Part shown: positions 1 to 24,138 of the stretch, piece by piece | Position numbering within the stretch: position 1 is the first letter of the stretch | How the letters are laid out: each line of letters begins with the position of its first letter | Source of the DNA: Hetaerina americana | Taxonomy: Eukaryota; Arthropoda; Insecta; Odonata; Calopterygidae | DNA: 64,000 nucleotides | Assembly: GCA_022747635.1 (NCBI GenBank) | Contig: JAKTNV010000005.1 | Span: 44,561,238-44,625,237, forward strand | Reading direction: 5' to 3' | Translations under genes and position numbers: made by a program | Notes under the pieces: model-generated | Told to the model about the DNA's origin: nothing | What the model saw: only the letters and a program-made list of their open reading frames with translations | Databases searched by the model: none

Positions 1-278
1 GTTAATGTTTTGTAAAGGGTGGTTGTAGTCATGAAAAACCTGGAAAGTAAGAAAATCAAGTAAATTAACACTACACATATGGTTATTCATTTCAAATAAA
101 GTGACTGTCTCATATATTGGTATTACTCTCCTAAACTAATTCTTTGATGAGCTGACTGCTATGAGGCATAAAATTAAACCAATCGCAGTCGGAGTTTTTG
201 TGGCATATTTATTTATATTCTAAAATATGAATGAATTTAAACGATGTAATTGCTATTAATCAGGGCAACTTAATGAAG

Positions 279-638
279 TCACACCGGCCCAGTGTGATCG
301 TAAGATGCATGTACGTCACTAGACCTGTGTAGTGGATCATGTGGCAAATGCCGCTGGGTGTGTAGCCATGACGTCATCCGTTCACCCAGGCGGTGGCAAA
401 TACTCCATAAGTGGCTATGTAAGTAGTGACATGGCTCACTCAGCATTGCAAAGAGGCAGTACGCATTCCGCAAAACACTGTGGAGCTGAGGATGGGGAGG
501 GGGCGCTTGCCATGGTGATGGCTGGGCATCATGGCATGGGAGGGCAAGGGGGTGGCTAACGTTACCGGGGGAAGAGGGGGAGGAATTTACAATCCAAATT
601 AAAGTCTGCTGGGGTACCCTACTACCTAACAATTCCAT
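279..638. other. GC-rich, G-run-rich segment of unknown role
   Basis: This block is much richer in G and C than its surroundings, with GGGGAGGGGGCG-type runs and one perfect TGACGTCA (369-376), the CRE/ATF palindrome. Open frames exist on both strands (119 aa minus, 75 aa plus), but their composition is low-complexity Pro/His/Ser and I recognise no protein. It could be a repeat fragment or a regulatory element. Confidence 0.3.
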
Positions 639-1702
639 TTATAAATAATCAGAAAACAAATTGCAGCATTTAATAATTGTCTATTATTAGTGAAAAGTGA
701 GATCCTATGTATAGTCATTGCCAGTATTTTGAACGATTGACGATCAAGAAAGAAATCTAAAAAGATGAAAACCCCATTCACTTAAAAGAATATACAGTAC
801 TGAGTTATAGCGGTAAATGTCAGTTCATTGAAACAAAAAATAACTGTAACCAAATCTACCTTATTACACAATCCTTAGAATAAGTATAGCTTCAATGATC
901 TATATGGTCTTACAGATTCCAAATTGGTGTTCCAACAGTTGGTGTTCCTCCAGATGTTTGTTCCATCTGTTGACTGATTATTCTTGTTAGTATATTGGAT
1001 TTGAGGTTGTAAGTTTGGGGATTTTATGATTAGGTAATATACCGTTGAGGTAGGTTTTGGAAGAACAAAACTGCCAAAAAAATATTTTGTTTCTCCTTAC
1101 ATTCAAACCGAATATCCTACTCCAAGTCCCTTTTCATCCATGAGCACTTCCTTCCTCCCTTCATCCCGTCCAACATCCCCATTCTATTGCCTGCCCCTTC
1201 CTCGTTCGTCTAATGTTCTCTCCTCTATCATAGTCTTCAAGATTCACTACATTCCATATCAAAGTTTTAGCGAGCATTTTCTTATCATCATTACTCAACA
1301 TCCCTATCATCAATGCCCTCATTTTTGTGAAAGTATCTTTGCCTAGTGCATTCTTCTCCATACATCCCCACTACTTTGAACATGTTGATCTACAACACTT
1401 CTGAGCTAGGTAAACTGCTCCACCTGCTCTAGTTTTTGCCCTTCTATTTTAATGTTAAGCTTAGCCTTTATCTTTCTCAAAAACTGCATAACCTTTGTTT
1501 TATTTATATTGATTCTCATCCTGTATTTATCGCACTAATTTTCCAATTCACTTATAAATGCTTGTATCCTCTTGGGTGACTGACAAACTAGACCTAGGTC
1601 ATCAGGCAAACCTAACTTATTTTATGAATTCCCCTCAGACCTGCATTTCTATCACCAGTTCTCCACATGCCTCTTCAATCATTTCTTCCTTAGATATTCC
1701 TT

Positions 1703-1705
<3 letters not shown>

Positions 1706-1745
<40 letters not shown>

Positions 1746-1746
1746 G

Positions 1747-1779
<33 letters not shown>

Positions 1780-1796
1780 CTGTATCTATATATATA

Positions 1797-1842
<46 letters not shown>
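1706..1842. repeat. TA/TATG microsatellite
   Basis: A GTGTGTG run leads into about 130 bp of almost pure TA with interspersed TATG and TATC. It sits inside the LINE relic; open frames of repeated Tyr-Ile here are artefacts. Confidence 0.95.
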
Positions 1843-1843
<1 letters not shown>

Positions 1844-1868
1844 CTCTTGATTAGTGATCTCATTAGTA

Positions 1869-2621
1869 CGAGGGTAATCCGGAAAGTAGTACCCGTTCGT
1901 GCCGCATGAAGTGCTGACGACGCGAGTAGCCGCTGGACGAGGTCAGATAGCTTCAGTGGCTTGTCTGCCTTCTCTGAGCCAAGTTGCGTGACACTAGCAT
2001 TGCCTGTGTTGTTTCTGTGATTGTTTACAATGTTTAAAAAAATTGAGAACGCCGCCAGTTGTGAAGTGAGGGCAGTGATTAAATTCCTCAATGCAAGAAA
2101 CGTTCGCCCATGTGATATTCATCGCCAATTAAAGGAGGTGTATGGAGACAATGTAATGGACGAGTCGTCTGTTCGGCGGTGGTGTCGCAACTTCAACATG
2201 GGGAGGGGGAACACACACGACGATGAGCGTTCGGGGAGACCGTCTGTCATTACAGACCAACTGGTGAGCTCAGTTGACGAATTCGTGAGGAACGATCGGC
2301 GCGTCACAATTGATGACATCTGTGAGCATTTTCCCAATGTTTCTCGAACAATTGTTCATGAAATTGTTAAACACCATCTGCATTATGCAAAAATTTGTGC
2401 AAGATGGGTCCCTCGCGTATCTCAATGAGCTGGCGGCGAAGGACTATGCAGCAGGAATACAGAAACTTGTCACACGTTATGACAAATGCCTTAATTTGCT
2501 TGGAGATTATGTTGAGAAGTAGTTTAAAGTATCCTCTTTCAAATAAAATTTTTTATGTTTGTTAATATTTACTTTTGTGTCTTTATTTCACGAACGGGTA
2601 CTACTTTCCGGATGACCCTCG
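1869..2621 (+). mobile_element. Mariner transposon, internally deleted, with intact TIRs
   Basis: 33-bp terminal inverted repeats (1869-1901 and 2589-2621) differ at one position and are flanked by TA on both sides. The element is 753 bp. A frame at 2021-2428 encodes the N-terminal helix-turn-helix DNA-binding part of a mariner transposase (ENAASCEVRAVIKFLNAR, DIHRQLKEVYGDN, ERSGRPSVITD) up to KICARWVPR. It then jumps to the C-terminal tail (RYDKCLNLLGDYVEK, ending 2521). The catalytic DDD region is missing, so it is non-autonomous. Confidence 0.9.
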
Positions 2622-3010
2622 TACAATGGCATCGCAGATGCCTCTCCCCTTCCTAAACCCAAACTGATCATCCCCAAAGTAATCATTTGCCCTGCTCTTC
2701 ATCCTTTTTTTGATTATCTTGAGAACCACTTTAGCTGTGAGGGAAATCAAATTTATTGTTTGGTAGTCCTCATATGTTGTAGCCTATACCTTTTTTTCTG
2801 AATAGGAACTAACACTGATCTCATGAAGACTTCTGGTCATATTCCTTCCTCATAGATGCTATGAATCAATCCATATAGACTCTTCCTCTCACTTTTTCTA
2901 TTACCTTATTGTAGTTCCACAGGAAACCATGGCCTTATTTGATTTCATCTCCCTTGATGCCCTTTCTATCTCATGGTTGAGTATGCCTGGACCTATCTTC
3001 ATCTATGTCA

Positions 3011-6000
3011 TGTTCTTTCCCTATGTCTAATATGGGTGGTAAATGAAGGACACTATATTAAATACTATTTTAATATTATGAACATTGCTGTATATTGTAA
3101 AAATATTAAGATAAATTTTTAAGGCTACATCTCATATCTCATACTTCTAATAAAAAATTTAGTCCAGTCTGGGAGGAAATGAATGGAATTGGTGAAGGGT
3201 CCCCTGCAAACTCCAACATCTTTTCCCCTGTAAGCTATTCAATAGTGTTACACCCTGGTCCATTGCATTACAGCATTCAGGTGCCTTTCCATCCACCAAT
3301 GCTGCTAATGGTGGAGAATTTCGAATTGTTAGACCTATCTGAAGTTTTTCCCTTTCACTATTAATTCCTCTCCACACAAAACAAAAAGAGTAGTAACTCG
3401 TTTTTCTCTTAATATCTCTTAGTTTATAACATAGAACCTTCAAACTACCTTCTTTCGATTTAGTTTAATTTTGGCCTTATTACTGTCAACAAAAATAAAT
3501 CCCCATCCAAGGATTAGGCACTCTTGCCGACCCTTGAGTTGACCATTTCTGTTGATTATGTACATAAATCGCTTCTGGTATGTTGTTCTACAAGGGAAGG
3601 GGGCACTTGCCATGGCAATTGCTTGTCTCAAGAGAAATGATGGTAAAGGAGTCCAGTATGACATGAGCTGACCCTTTTCCACTCGTCAAGAGTTACAAAA
3701 TATGCAGAAACTAAAATGCAGGAACTTAATCCCTCCTCAACTTCAAATTTCATTCCTGAATGACCTTTCATTGTGGTTTCTATTCATAAAACTGACACAA
3801 TTTGGCATGGTTGTTGAATGATTAGGTCAAAACTTTTTGACCTCCTTAATCATTTGTCCACAGAATTTTAAATTGATTTTCATTTTCAACTGATTACTTT
3901 CCCTTATTACACCAAGGGCAACAATCCCTTATTCACTATGCTCCTTTGTACATTCAGAAAAGAGAACTATATTGCTCTTCATGACAACCAACTAATTTAT
4001 TCTTTTATTTCGAATAGTTTTTCTTAGATCACAAAATTAAGAAAGGTACATCTGTTAAACATCTGGTTCAACTTTTATTATAAAAGTTTTGTTACAAATA
4101 GTTGATTTTACAGAAGAGAAAAACATCAATTTTTAGTAACCAACCAAATACAAATATTTCAGCCCAAAGAATATTTTGATAGGCTAGAGTAGATATCTCC
4201 AAGGGCTTAGTCCAATGAACTGGGAAATTCACATGCAAGGCAAGGTGGCCAGGCCTATGTTGTGTTCCTGAAAGTACCGGGACTCAAAATGTAATATAAT
4301 TTAGGTTTTATTACAGAAGTATGAAGACATCACTCCATTTGAACCTGGTCCCCTTTGGTCAGTATCCAATCGCTCTGTCCACACACCCTTAGCTATTAAT
4401 AGGGAGATCATAGAACATTCTAAAATGTTTTGACCTAAATGTCATTGTTAATGTGAGATTTCCCTTATAACATGTAGCATTTATAGTTCACATAAGTCTT
4501 CAATATTATTAATAGCACCTCAAAATTTTAAGAATGCTTTTGTGATTTCAAGGGAGATAAATTTATGAAAAAGCTTACAAAAAAAGTTAAATGACTCAAG
4601 AGCCTTTAACTCCATTAATGATTTGTATTACTGACAAATAGCAACCTTTAACAAATTTTTACTCATTCACTATACCAAAATCTCTCTAATGTAAACGTAC
4701 AACTTGTAGATATCTTAATCTCAAAAACTTATAGAACAGTAGAAATATATTATTCACAATGGCAATGTGCTCAGTTGAACAATAAATAACAATTAACTTT
4801 ACAAAATCATTACTTGAATGCTCTTCAAGGTTACATATAAGGATAATACTCCACAGACCATGTGATGGGCTTATTACCTTATTTGGAGGGTCAATATAGG
4901 AGGGTTTATTACACAACCCAAATTTGCACAAGCGTTTTGTGCTTGAGAGCCAAAAGATGAAGTACATTGCTCTTGAGGAATCTGCCTACCGTAGATTTAA
5001 GAAATAATATGTCTTAATATAAATTTGAAATAAAATTACAACCGAAATCTTAGAGAGAGGCACACCACTCTCCTATGTTTGAAACTCTGATTACATCTTT
5101 TCATCAATTTTTTACCATAAAACTGAAAATATTCCATTAATAATTATGAATTAATAGCTGATGAATATGGAATAAACTTTTTGAAATTAAACAATATTTA
5201 TATCATAGTTGTCATACATTCATTCCATTATTTGTGCACCTATAATAATGGCAAAACTTGATTCATAAAGCTATTGAAAAATTTGTACAAAACACATCTT
5301 TTAAAAATGTTATTTGAATGCAAATTAGCAACAAGCACATCTTTTCAAGAAATTACAATATGAGATAAAAAGGTGAATGTATAACAAATGCTTACAAAAT
5401 TTAATGCATTGGATAATGTAAAAATACTAATATCCATGCTCAGCATTAATCCTTATGCTTTTCTACAGATACTTATTAAAACATTTATTAAATTTATTTC
5501 AACGATTATTTCTTGGATTTAAATTACATAAAAGATTAATTATTTGGTTGCAAAAGCAAACAAACTTCATACTTTAGAAAATTAGGCTAAAAAATGTTTG
5601 TAATGCATACTCATGGCAATTAGTATCATCACAAAATTGGATGGGTTTATACTGAATTATATTATGCATCACTTAAGTGAACACTATGCAAATAATTCTT
5701 ATACTGTGGCTCCATTAGTAAAAAATGGGACAGTTTTTGTTTGGTTTCCCACAGTACAAATTAGCACAAACGAGAGCTCCTCAATAAAAATACATTAAAA
5801 TTAATTGAGAAGCTCTTGGTTGGAAATGTAAAAGAATAAGCATTTTTTTTACAAGCAAACCATACACTGGAATGCCAACCAAAAAATTTTTTTGGCAAGG
5901 AATCAACATTAGGTATACTACAACTGAACTTGATCTTCCACGAAACACTTCATAACAAACAATTCTAACCACAACATTATTACAGTACATAGTACTTTTT

Positions 6001-6289
6001 GAATAAAGTGAAATCCTCAATAGAGAAACACTTTTAACAGTAAATGCCATTAAATAGCATTAATGAAGCCCATTTCAAAATTCTGAACATTTTATCACAT
6101 AAAAATGTTATGTTGAAGAGAAAATAATTTCCTTCATTTACTTGGGAGAAAAAAATGACTCCTTTAAATCATTGTTGCACTTAGATTGGCAGAAATACCT
6201 ACCTACACTTAAAACACATGGATTGATTAACTATAATTTTACCATGTTACCAATTAATGAGAAGAATGCAAGACTTTCAATATACTGAC
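3011..6289. other. 3' flank of PAO-B, no gene seen
   Basis: AT-rich DNA with no frame that resembles a protein. It may include the PAO-B 3' UTR, but no polyadenylation signal close to the stop stands out. Confidence 0.5.
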
Positions 6290-6552
6290 ATCCACCACGG
6301 TGGTCAACCAAAAGATTGATTCAATAGTTGAGAGGAGCTAACCCAATTCTAAGCCCAACAGTGTGTGCAATTCACACATCAGGGTATGGGGGCCAGATAA
6401 TTTCCCTGTGCCACCAGCAGATTCCCAGGAAGACTGATACCTGAAAAATCACTCGGCCTGGATGAAACTGAAGGTGCCCAAAAGCATCACCCAAAATCAA
6501 ACCGAGACCCTCCAGTCAGCAATTCAATGCTCTACCCACTAAACTACCATCC
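6290..6552 (-). repeat. tRNA-derived SINE, family A
   Basis: On the minus strand it begins with a tRNA-like head (GGTAGTTTAGTGGGTAGAGC A-box region, GGTTTGATTTTGG B-box region). It shares the body with 16460-16735 and 23862-24138 (ATTCACACATCAGGGTA, GGGGGCCAG). It lies just past the PAO-B stop and may be in the 3' UTR. The most diverged of the three copies. Confidence 0.75.
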
Positions 6553-6767
6553 TCATTTCATTAAATCAACATCCCAAATTTATGTCAATGATATGATGAA
6601 TAGGAAACAATTAAAAAGGTTGGAAATATCTTTCTTAAAAAGCAATGTGTAAACACTTTCTGGAAGACAAACTCCAATATAAATACATTTTGGTATGGCA
6701 TAAAAATAAGTAATATGCAGGAAAAAATGTTTGCAATGCATTTATAAATATTCCTATTTTGAACAAA

Positions 6768-18764
<11,997 letters not shown>

Positions 18765-19589
18765 CTGAATGAGAATGGATAAGTAAACAAGTTGAATGTT
18801 TATTATCCCCTTAAAAATTCTATCAAGTTCCATTCCACTATGTCAATAACATTTATGAACCAAATCAGCATTCCATTTTTTTGTCATTTGAAGCCTATTT
18901 CCATTTAGATTCTCCACAAATCGCCTGGAAAATATTAACACATTAAATTTGCCACCATTTTATTAACTTTGTACTAAGAAAGCTTATTAAAAAGGTACAA
19001 AATGTTTTTCTCTTATATGTCCTAATCATTTCCACAAGAAACTGAAATAATATCAAATTTGGTACATACATTAATTTGATGGTACACAGTTTTCACTTAT
19101 TGATGCTGGCATATGCTTGATCCTTTTTTACATATTTATGTTTTTCCATAAAAATGGATGTTTCAGAATTCCTGAAGTTGCATATCCTGAATATCAAGTC
19201 ATTATTCCACCTAGCAAGTATGCTAATTCCATCAGAACATTTGTTAACACATGCATTGACACTGAACACAATTGCCTTATCTCCTATTTTTAGTGAAATA
19301 TTGATTGTATGCCATTGAAATAACATCTACATATTTAAGCTAACCTGAATCACTGTTTGAATTTATCATGTTATGAGAACTGATTATGTATCTTTTTTAA
19401 ACAAATGTGGTCTGGTTATACATACATGATATACAATTTCTTTTTATTAATCAGCATCTATATAAGAATTGAACACTGAATCATTATTATTATAAGTAGT
19501 CTATTGTAAAATAGGTTTTCAATTAGGTAATACAGACTAATAATTGCTACATTTTGTAGCTTCATTGAACAAGATAAACTGACACCTCA

Positions 19590-21470
19590 CACTGCATTGA
19601 ATTGTTTTCCATTTCGAATATAATACAATTTACTCTATTAAAAGCTGTCTCAAAATCTACAAAGCTAACAAATACATCCTGATTGCACTCTATATTCATC
19701 TCTTTTAGCAACCTGATTACTGCAATGACATTACCCATACCTATTCTTTCCTATACCCAAACTGGCCCTCCCCAAAGTTATCATTTGCCCTCATATCCAT
19801 CCTCTTATTGATGATCTTAAGAACCATCTTAGCGGCATACAAAATCAAATTCAATGGCCAAAGCCCTCAAATATGATTGCCATTCCTTTTGGAATGGGAA
19901 CTAACATTGATATAATGAAACCTTCTCCATAAATTCCTCCCTCATCAATGCTATTCATTAGCCTATAAAAGCTCTTCTGTTAATTTTCCCATAAATCCTT
20001 AACCATTTCTACAGGGATGTTATCCATTCCATGACTACATAATCATCAGAATCCATATTGGATTTTGATTCCTTTTACGTTCTTACCTCACCATTGAGTA
20101 TGCCTAATCAAGCCATGCCAATCTACATAATATTGTTGCTAAACAGATGGGATTTTGTTTCAGGAATAGAGATGTTTTAAGTTATTTTGTTTACATTTAT
20201 TCACTTCTAATATGTTTCATATATAAGCAGCTCATTTTAATTAATTTACGGAAAAAAAATTATCTTTTTGTAATAGAGATTGCAGTTTTAATGCGGCTGG
20301 TTATTTTCTCAGAGAAACAAGTTGATTATGATGCTAACCATTTGTATGCCACCTGGCAATGTCTGCCCACAGACTTCTGTACAGCACATCCTTTTCCCCT
20401 ATCCTCAGTAAACTTTATCCACGCATGGCATCATCCACCATTCTTCTTTCACCCTATTAGTTTCTTGCCTCAGTTAATTTTTTATTCCTTTGTACTCCCT
20501 TCTTCCTACATCTGTGCTCTCATTCTTCCATTTCTTTCCCTCATCTATCTTCCTAGTCATCTCCTAGTTATTTTCCTACTTACTGTATCTATATTTTTGT
20601 TTGCAACTTTTGATATGCTCCCAATCACTTATATTGTACCGTCCTCACTCTACTCAATTTTCCCTACAGCCTGCTGCTACTTCCTTTCTTCCCTCCAATT
20701 TATGCTTCTACACCCCATTTCACTGTATTTTCCCTTTACCTACATTACATTAAGACTAAATCATGATCTGAATGCATATCCACTTCCAGGAAACTGGGAA
20801 AATCAATCACAATGTTCCTAAATTTGTGTCTAACCATATTATAATAAATACCTATGCCTGTTGCGGTGTTTAAAATGTGTTTGCCATTTGAAAACCCTCT
20901 CTCTAGCTAAACTCTATTGTATTCTCACCATGTTCATTCCTAGTTCCTAAACAGTTGTCCCATACTCTCTTATTAGGTTGCTCTCTGTTCATCTACCATC
21001 ACCTGGTAATCGCCCACCACTATCAATGTTTCATTCCACGAACATCCAAAATTACTTCCTTTAATTCATCAAAAACCTTGTAAACTTTTCCCTCCTTATG
21101 ATTGCTTGGTGGCTTGGCAGACCTGAACAATGACAAAGTTCGATTGTTTAAACTTTTACTTCCATTAATATAATAATATTCTATCAATCATCTGTTTACT
21201 ATGCTTCTTCCTTTTTTCTCAATACTATCATCATCCTTGGCCGTACATTACTCTATTTCTAACCTTCAAGTAATCCCTGCTATCCTTTCATCTCACCAGC
21301 ACAGTCAAAAAAATAGCTATATAACCTCTCTCCATCTCCTGCTTTATATTTTCTAATATCCTTGTCCTAACATTCCAAGTACTTATTTTAACTAGTTTGG
21401 TCCTGCTGTCAATTTCACTTTGCAAGAATTTTTTGAGGTGACAACTGAGGAAGCCTTGCCTCTTCCATTG
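19590..21470 (-). mobile_element. RTE-like LINE relic (endonuclease and reverse transcriptase)
   Basis: On the minus strand TKLVKISTWNVRTR and ENIKQEMERG (near 21400-21330) open an APE-type endonuclease. MHSDHDLV near 20770-20790 is the SDH motif that closes it. RT text related to the 1.1-3.0 kb copy follows at 20100-19620. Heavily decayed. Confidence 0.65.
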
Positions 21471-22079
21471 CTTGTCACAACTGAGGCCTGGGATGGGACT
21501 CATACTAAAGTCTATGTCCCTCATTGTTTCATGGTAAATAAAATGGGATTGTGGTTGAGATGTATCCATTTGCTATGGACCACATAATGGCAGTATTTTT
21601 GCTTCATCATAATTAAATGATAATTGCTGCTTTAACTTTGTTCTACCACTTCACGTCCACTATTAGACAATATTGGGAGAGAAAGAATTAGCATTTATCA
21701 AAGTTAAAAGTAAATGGATCACAAACGTTTTTAATTTTGAGTGAAAAATAAATTTCAGTTTTTTAGACACATTAAAGTTAGCTATTCATCTAAATACACT
21801 AGGGATTTTTCAAGTTTGTCAACAGCAGTATGTCCTCCAAAATGAAATTCATTAACACTTCAAGATTCATATCCACCATCGTCAATAAAAAATAGAATTT
21901 CTATTACGTTCAAACATTTTACCTCCAGTAGACCAGAAGTAAATAGTTAAGATATTCATTCTTAGTTGCTGGGAGGCCATAATCATTTCTAAATTGAAAA
22001 GTCCAGCTTAGTCAAACACCCCATTGTCAAGATTTTGGAAAAAGAATTTTTAAAACAATCACCATTATAATTCGTATAC

Positions 22080-22107
22080 ATTATATATATATATATATAT
22101 ATATATA
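22080..22107. repeat. Short TA microsatellite
   Basis: About 14 TA units between 22080 and 22107. Confidence 0.85.
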
Positions 22108-23861
22108 CTTTCATTTTTGAGCTTCTTCTTGCTGAGTGACTTTACCAACAAATGAAGAAGTGATTGCATTGATTGCGTTCCACATGTGAATTCATTGTTC
22201 TGCAAAGGCAAAGTATAGTTTATCATGGTGTAGAGATGAATTTTCGGAAGATAATCCTTATTGAAACAAATATGTAATTCATAGGCTATTTTAAGTAGAT
22301 TAGCTCATTTAGAGTAACGATATCCACACTAATGGGATGGCAATAATTTGTGTTTTTAAACAAATAGCTGAAAGAGACCCACAAATATTCACAATGAACT
22401 TAATTCACACTACATAAGAGCATTTCAATCTATGTAAATTCCCTTCTATTTATCTATCATTTCTAAAGGCTCTATCTTTTACTTAACTCTAAAGGTGTAC
22501 TAGGAGTTGGATGCATTGCAGGGCTTTAAATATGGCTCAGTAATTTGTGAAAAACTATTTCATATTGTGTAATCACAAGGAAGAGGTGGTGAAAATTAAA
22601 GGTTTAACTGATATAACAGGATCGTTTTGTCTAATGTTTACCTATTCTATTCAATGCAGGTGCTTTGTGCTTGCACAGGTTTTGAGTGATGATCTAGACT
22701 GCATACTACTGTAAGAATAAGAAGCACACAGTTGGAGGCTATTATGACAGTCAAATCATTTTTTTTCACTAATTAATATTTAAACCACGTACCAAGTGTC
22801 CAAACAGCCAATGAAACAGCTGCAACATCTCCCTTCTGTTGACCATTCAGTGTAAGTAAAAATTTGAGTTTCTTCTGCAGAATTCCAAAATTTAAAAGGC
22901 ATTCAATACCCATCCATTAAACAGATCAGAAAAAATAAAGGCTCTATATTATACTGAAAGCAAATTTTAGTACAGGGGCACAAACTAACAGATAAATATC
23001 TGTCATCATATGATAACCACCCCAGGACAGAAGCTAAATAATCAATCAAACATGAAAAATGTCATTCTCAAAACAAAAATGTTGAATTTAAATAAATCTA
23101 TGACTGATCCTAATCAACAAGGTAAAATAATTTGAAAAAAAACGGTATTATTTCATGATTTATTTAACATCAATACAATAACTTACAAAAATAACAAATT
23201 AAAATCTCAGCAAAAAATAAAAAACTCATTCTTAGAAGCAACATACTGAATGGCTTCATAACACTCTTAGGTATATTCCTCTGATTACATTTTGAACACC
23301 AACTTCCTATTATTCCATTCTTGTGGTCTCTATTAATGACTTCTATATGGATAACAACATTAAATAATCTATTGCTATATACATAATCTAAATGTTCGAT
23401 TAAAAAAAACAACCCAGAAAATTATTCAGACGACTTATTTCAAAAACAATTAATTACATCATTTCCCATTTCGTCTTGCCAATTTCCTGGACAATTCCCG
23501 GAGTCATATGAATTATTGTCACCACCCATATTCAAAAGCTATACTAACTAACAAGAGCATTTAAAAACTTACAATCACAGATCAACCTATTACTGCTGGC
23601 AATCCTCACTCTTTAACTATCAAACTACCCTTAGTTAGGATTGATATTAATGATTCAATCACTTCCAATATATTCATATCATGAAACACGTGGTCCATTA
23701 AAAAGAAAATCACATTAAAATAGAAATAAAATTTATAGGTACAAAGATAGTGTAACCCTAACTAATGTTTGTCCTTTAAAGAGAAATTATAATGGGAGCC
23801 ATTTAAGTACATAATTTTTCACAAAAACTAAGTGGAAGAAACAGTTTATAATTTATAAAAA

Positions 23862-24138
23862 AAACCATAAACACAGTAATCAACCCGAAGGTCGGTTTGG
23901 TAGGTGATGGGTAAAGTTCACCCAGTACTAAGCCCAACGGGGTGTGAAATTCATACATCAGGGTAGGGGGGCCAGTTCATTTCTCTGTGCTGGTTATGGT
24001 TTCCCAGGCAGATCTGGTAACTGAAAAATCACATAGCTTGGGTGGAGCTGCAGGTGCCCTGAGAGGCTTCCCGGGAAATTGAACCCAGGCCCTCCGGTCA
24101 GTAGTCCAACACTCATACCCCTGGACTACCACGACCCA
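23862..24138 (-). repeat. tRNA-derived SINE, family A
   Basis: A near full-length sister of 16460-16735, with the head at the right end in minus orientation (GGTAGTCCAGGGGTATGAGT; GGGTTCAATTTCC). Confidence 0.85.

Larger units (their letters stand above)
1085..3010 (-). mobile_element. RTE-like LINE relic (reverse transcriptase), interrupted
   Basis: Read on the minus strand, frames give VVLKIIKKRMKSRAND, DDQFGFRKGRGICDAI (RT fingers/palm), then, past an inserted mariner and a TA tract, TKVMQFLRKIKAKLNIK with QKLEQVEQFT, and near the low end KTLIW, the usual C-terminal RT region. The reading frame is shifted and stopped many times. The clade assignment is by pattern only. Confidence 0.65.

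Noticed and set aside
279..638. 119-codon minus and 75-codon plus frames
   Set aside because: Low-complexity composition from a GC-rich block, with no splice context or homology pattern.
1558..2091. Frames with long Tyr-Ile or Ile-Tyr runs on both strands
   Set aside because: They are translations of the TA microsatellite and mariner flank.
3159..3682. 94- and 80-codon minus frames
   Set aside because: No recognisable motif and no matching splice sites; likely chance in spacer DNA.
20147..20821. 224-codon plus-strand open frame, the longest in the window
   Set aside because: It overlaps a minus-strand LINE whose endonuclease SDH motif is readable there. Its composition is biased (Phe, Leu, Pro, Ser) and it has no domain pattern.
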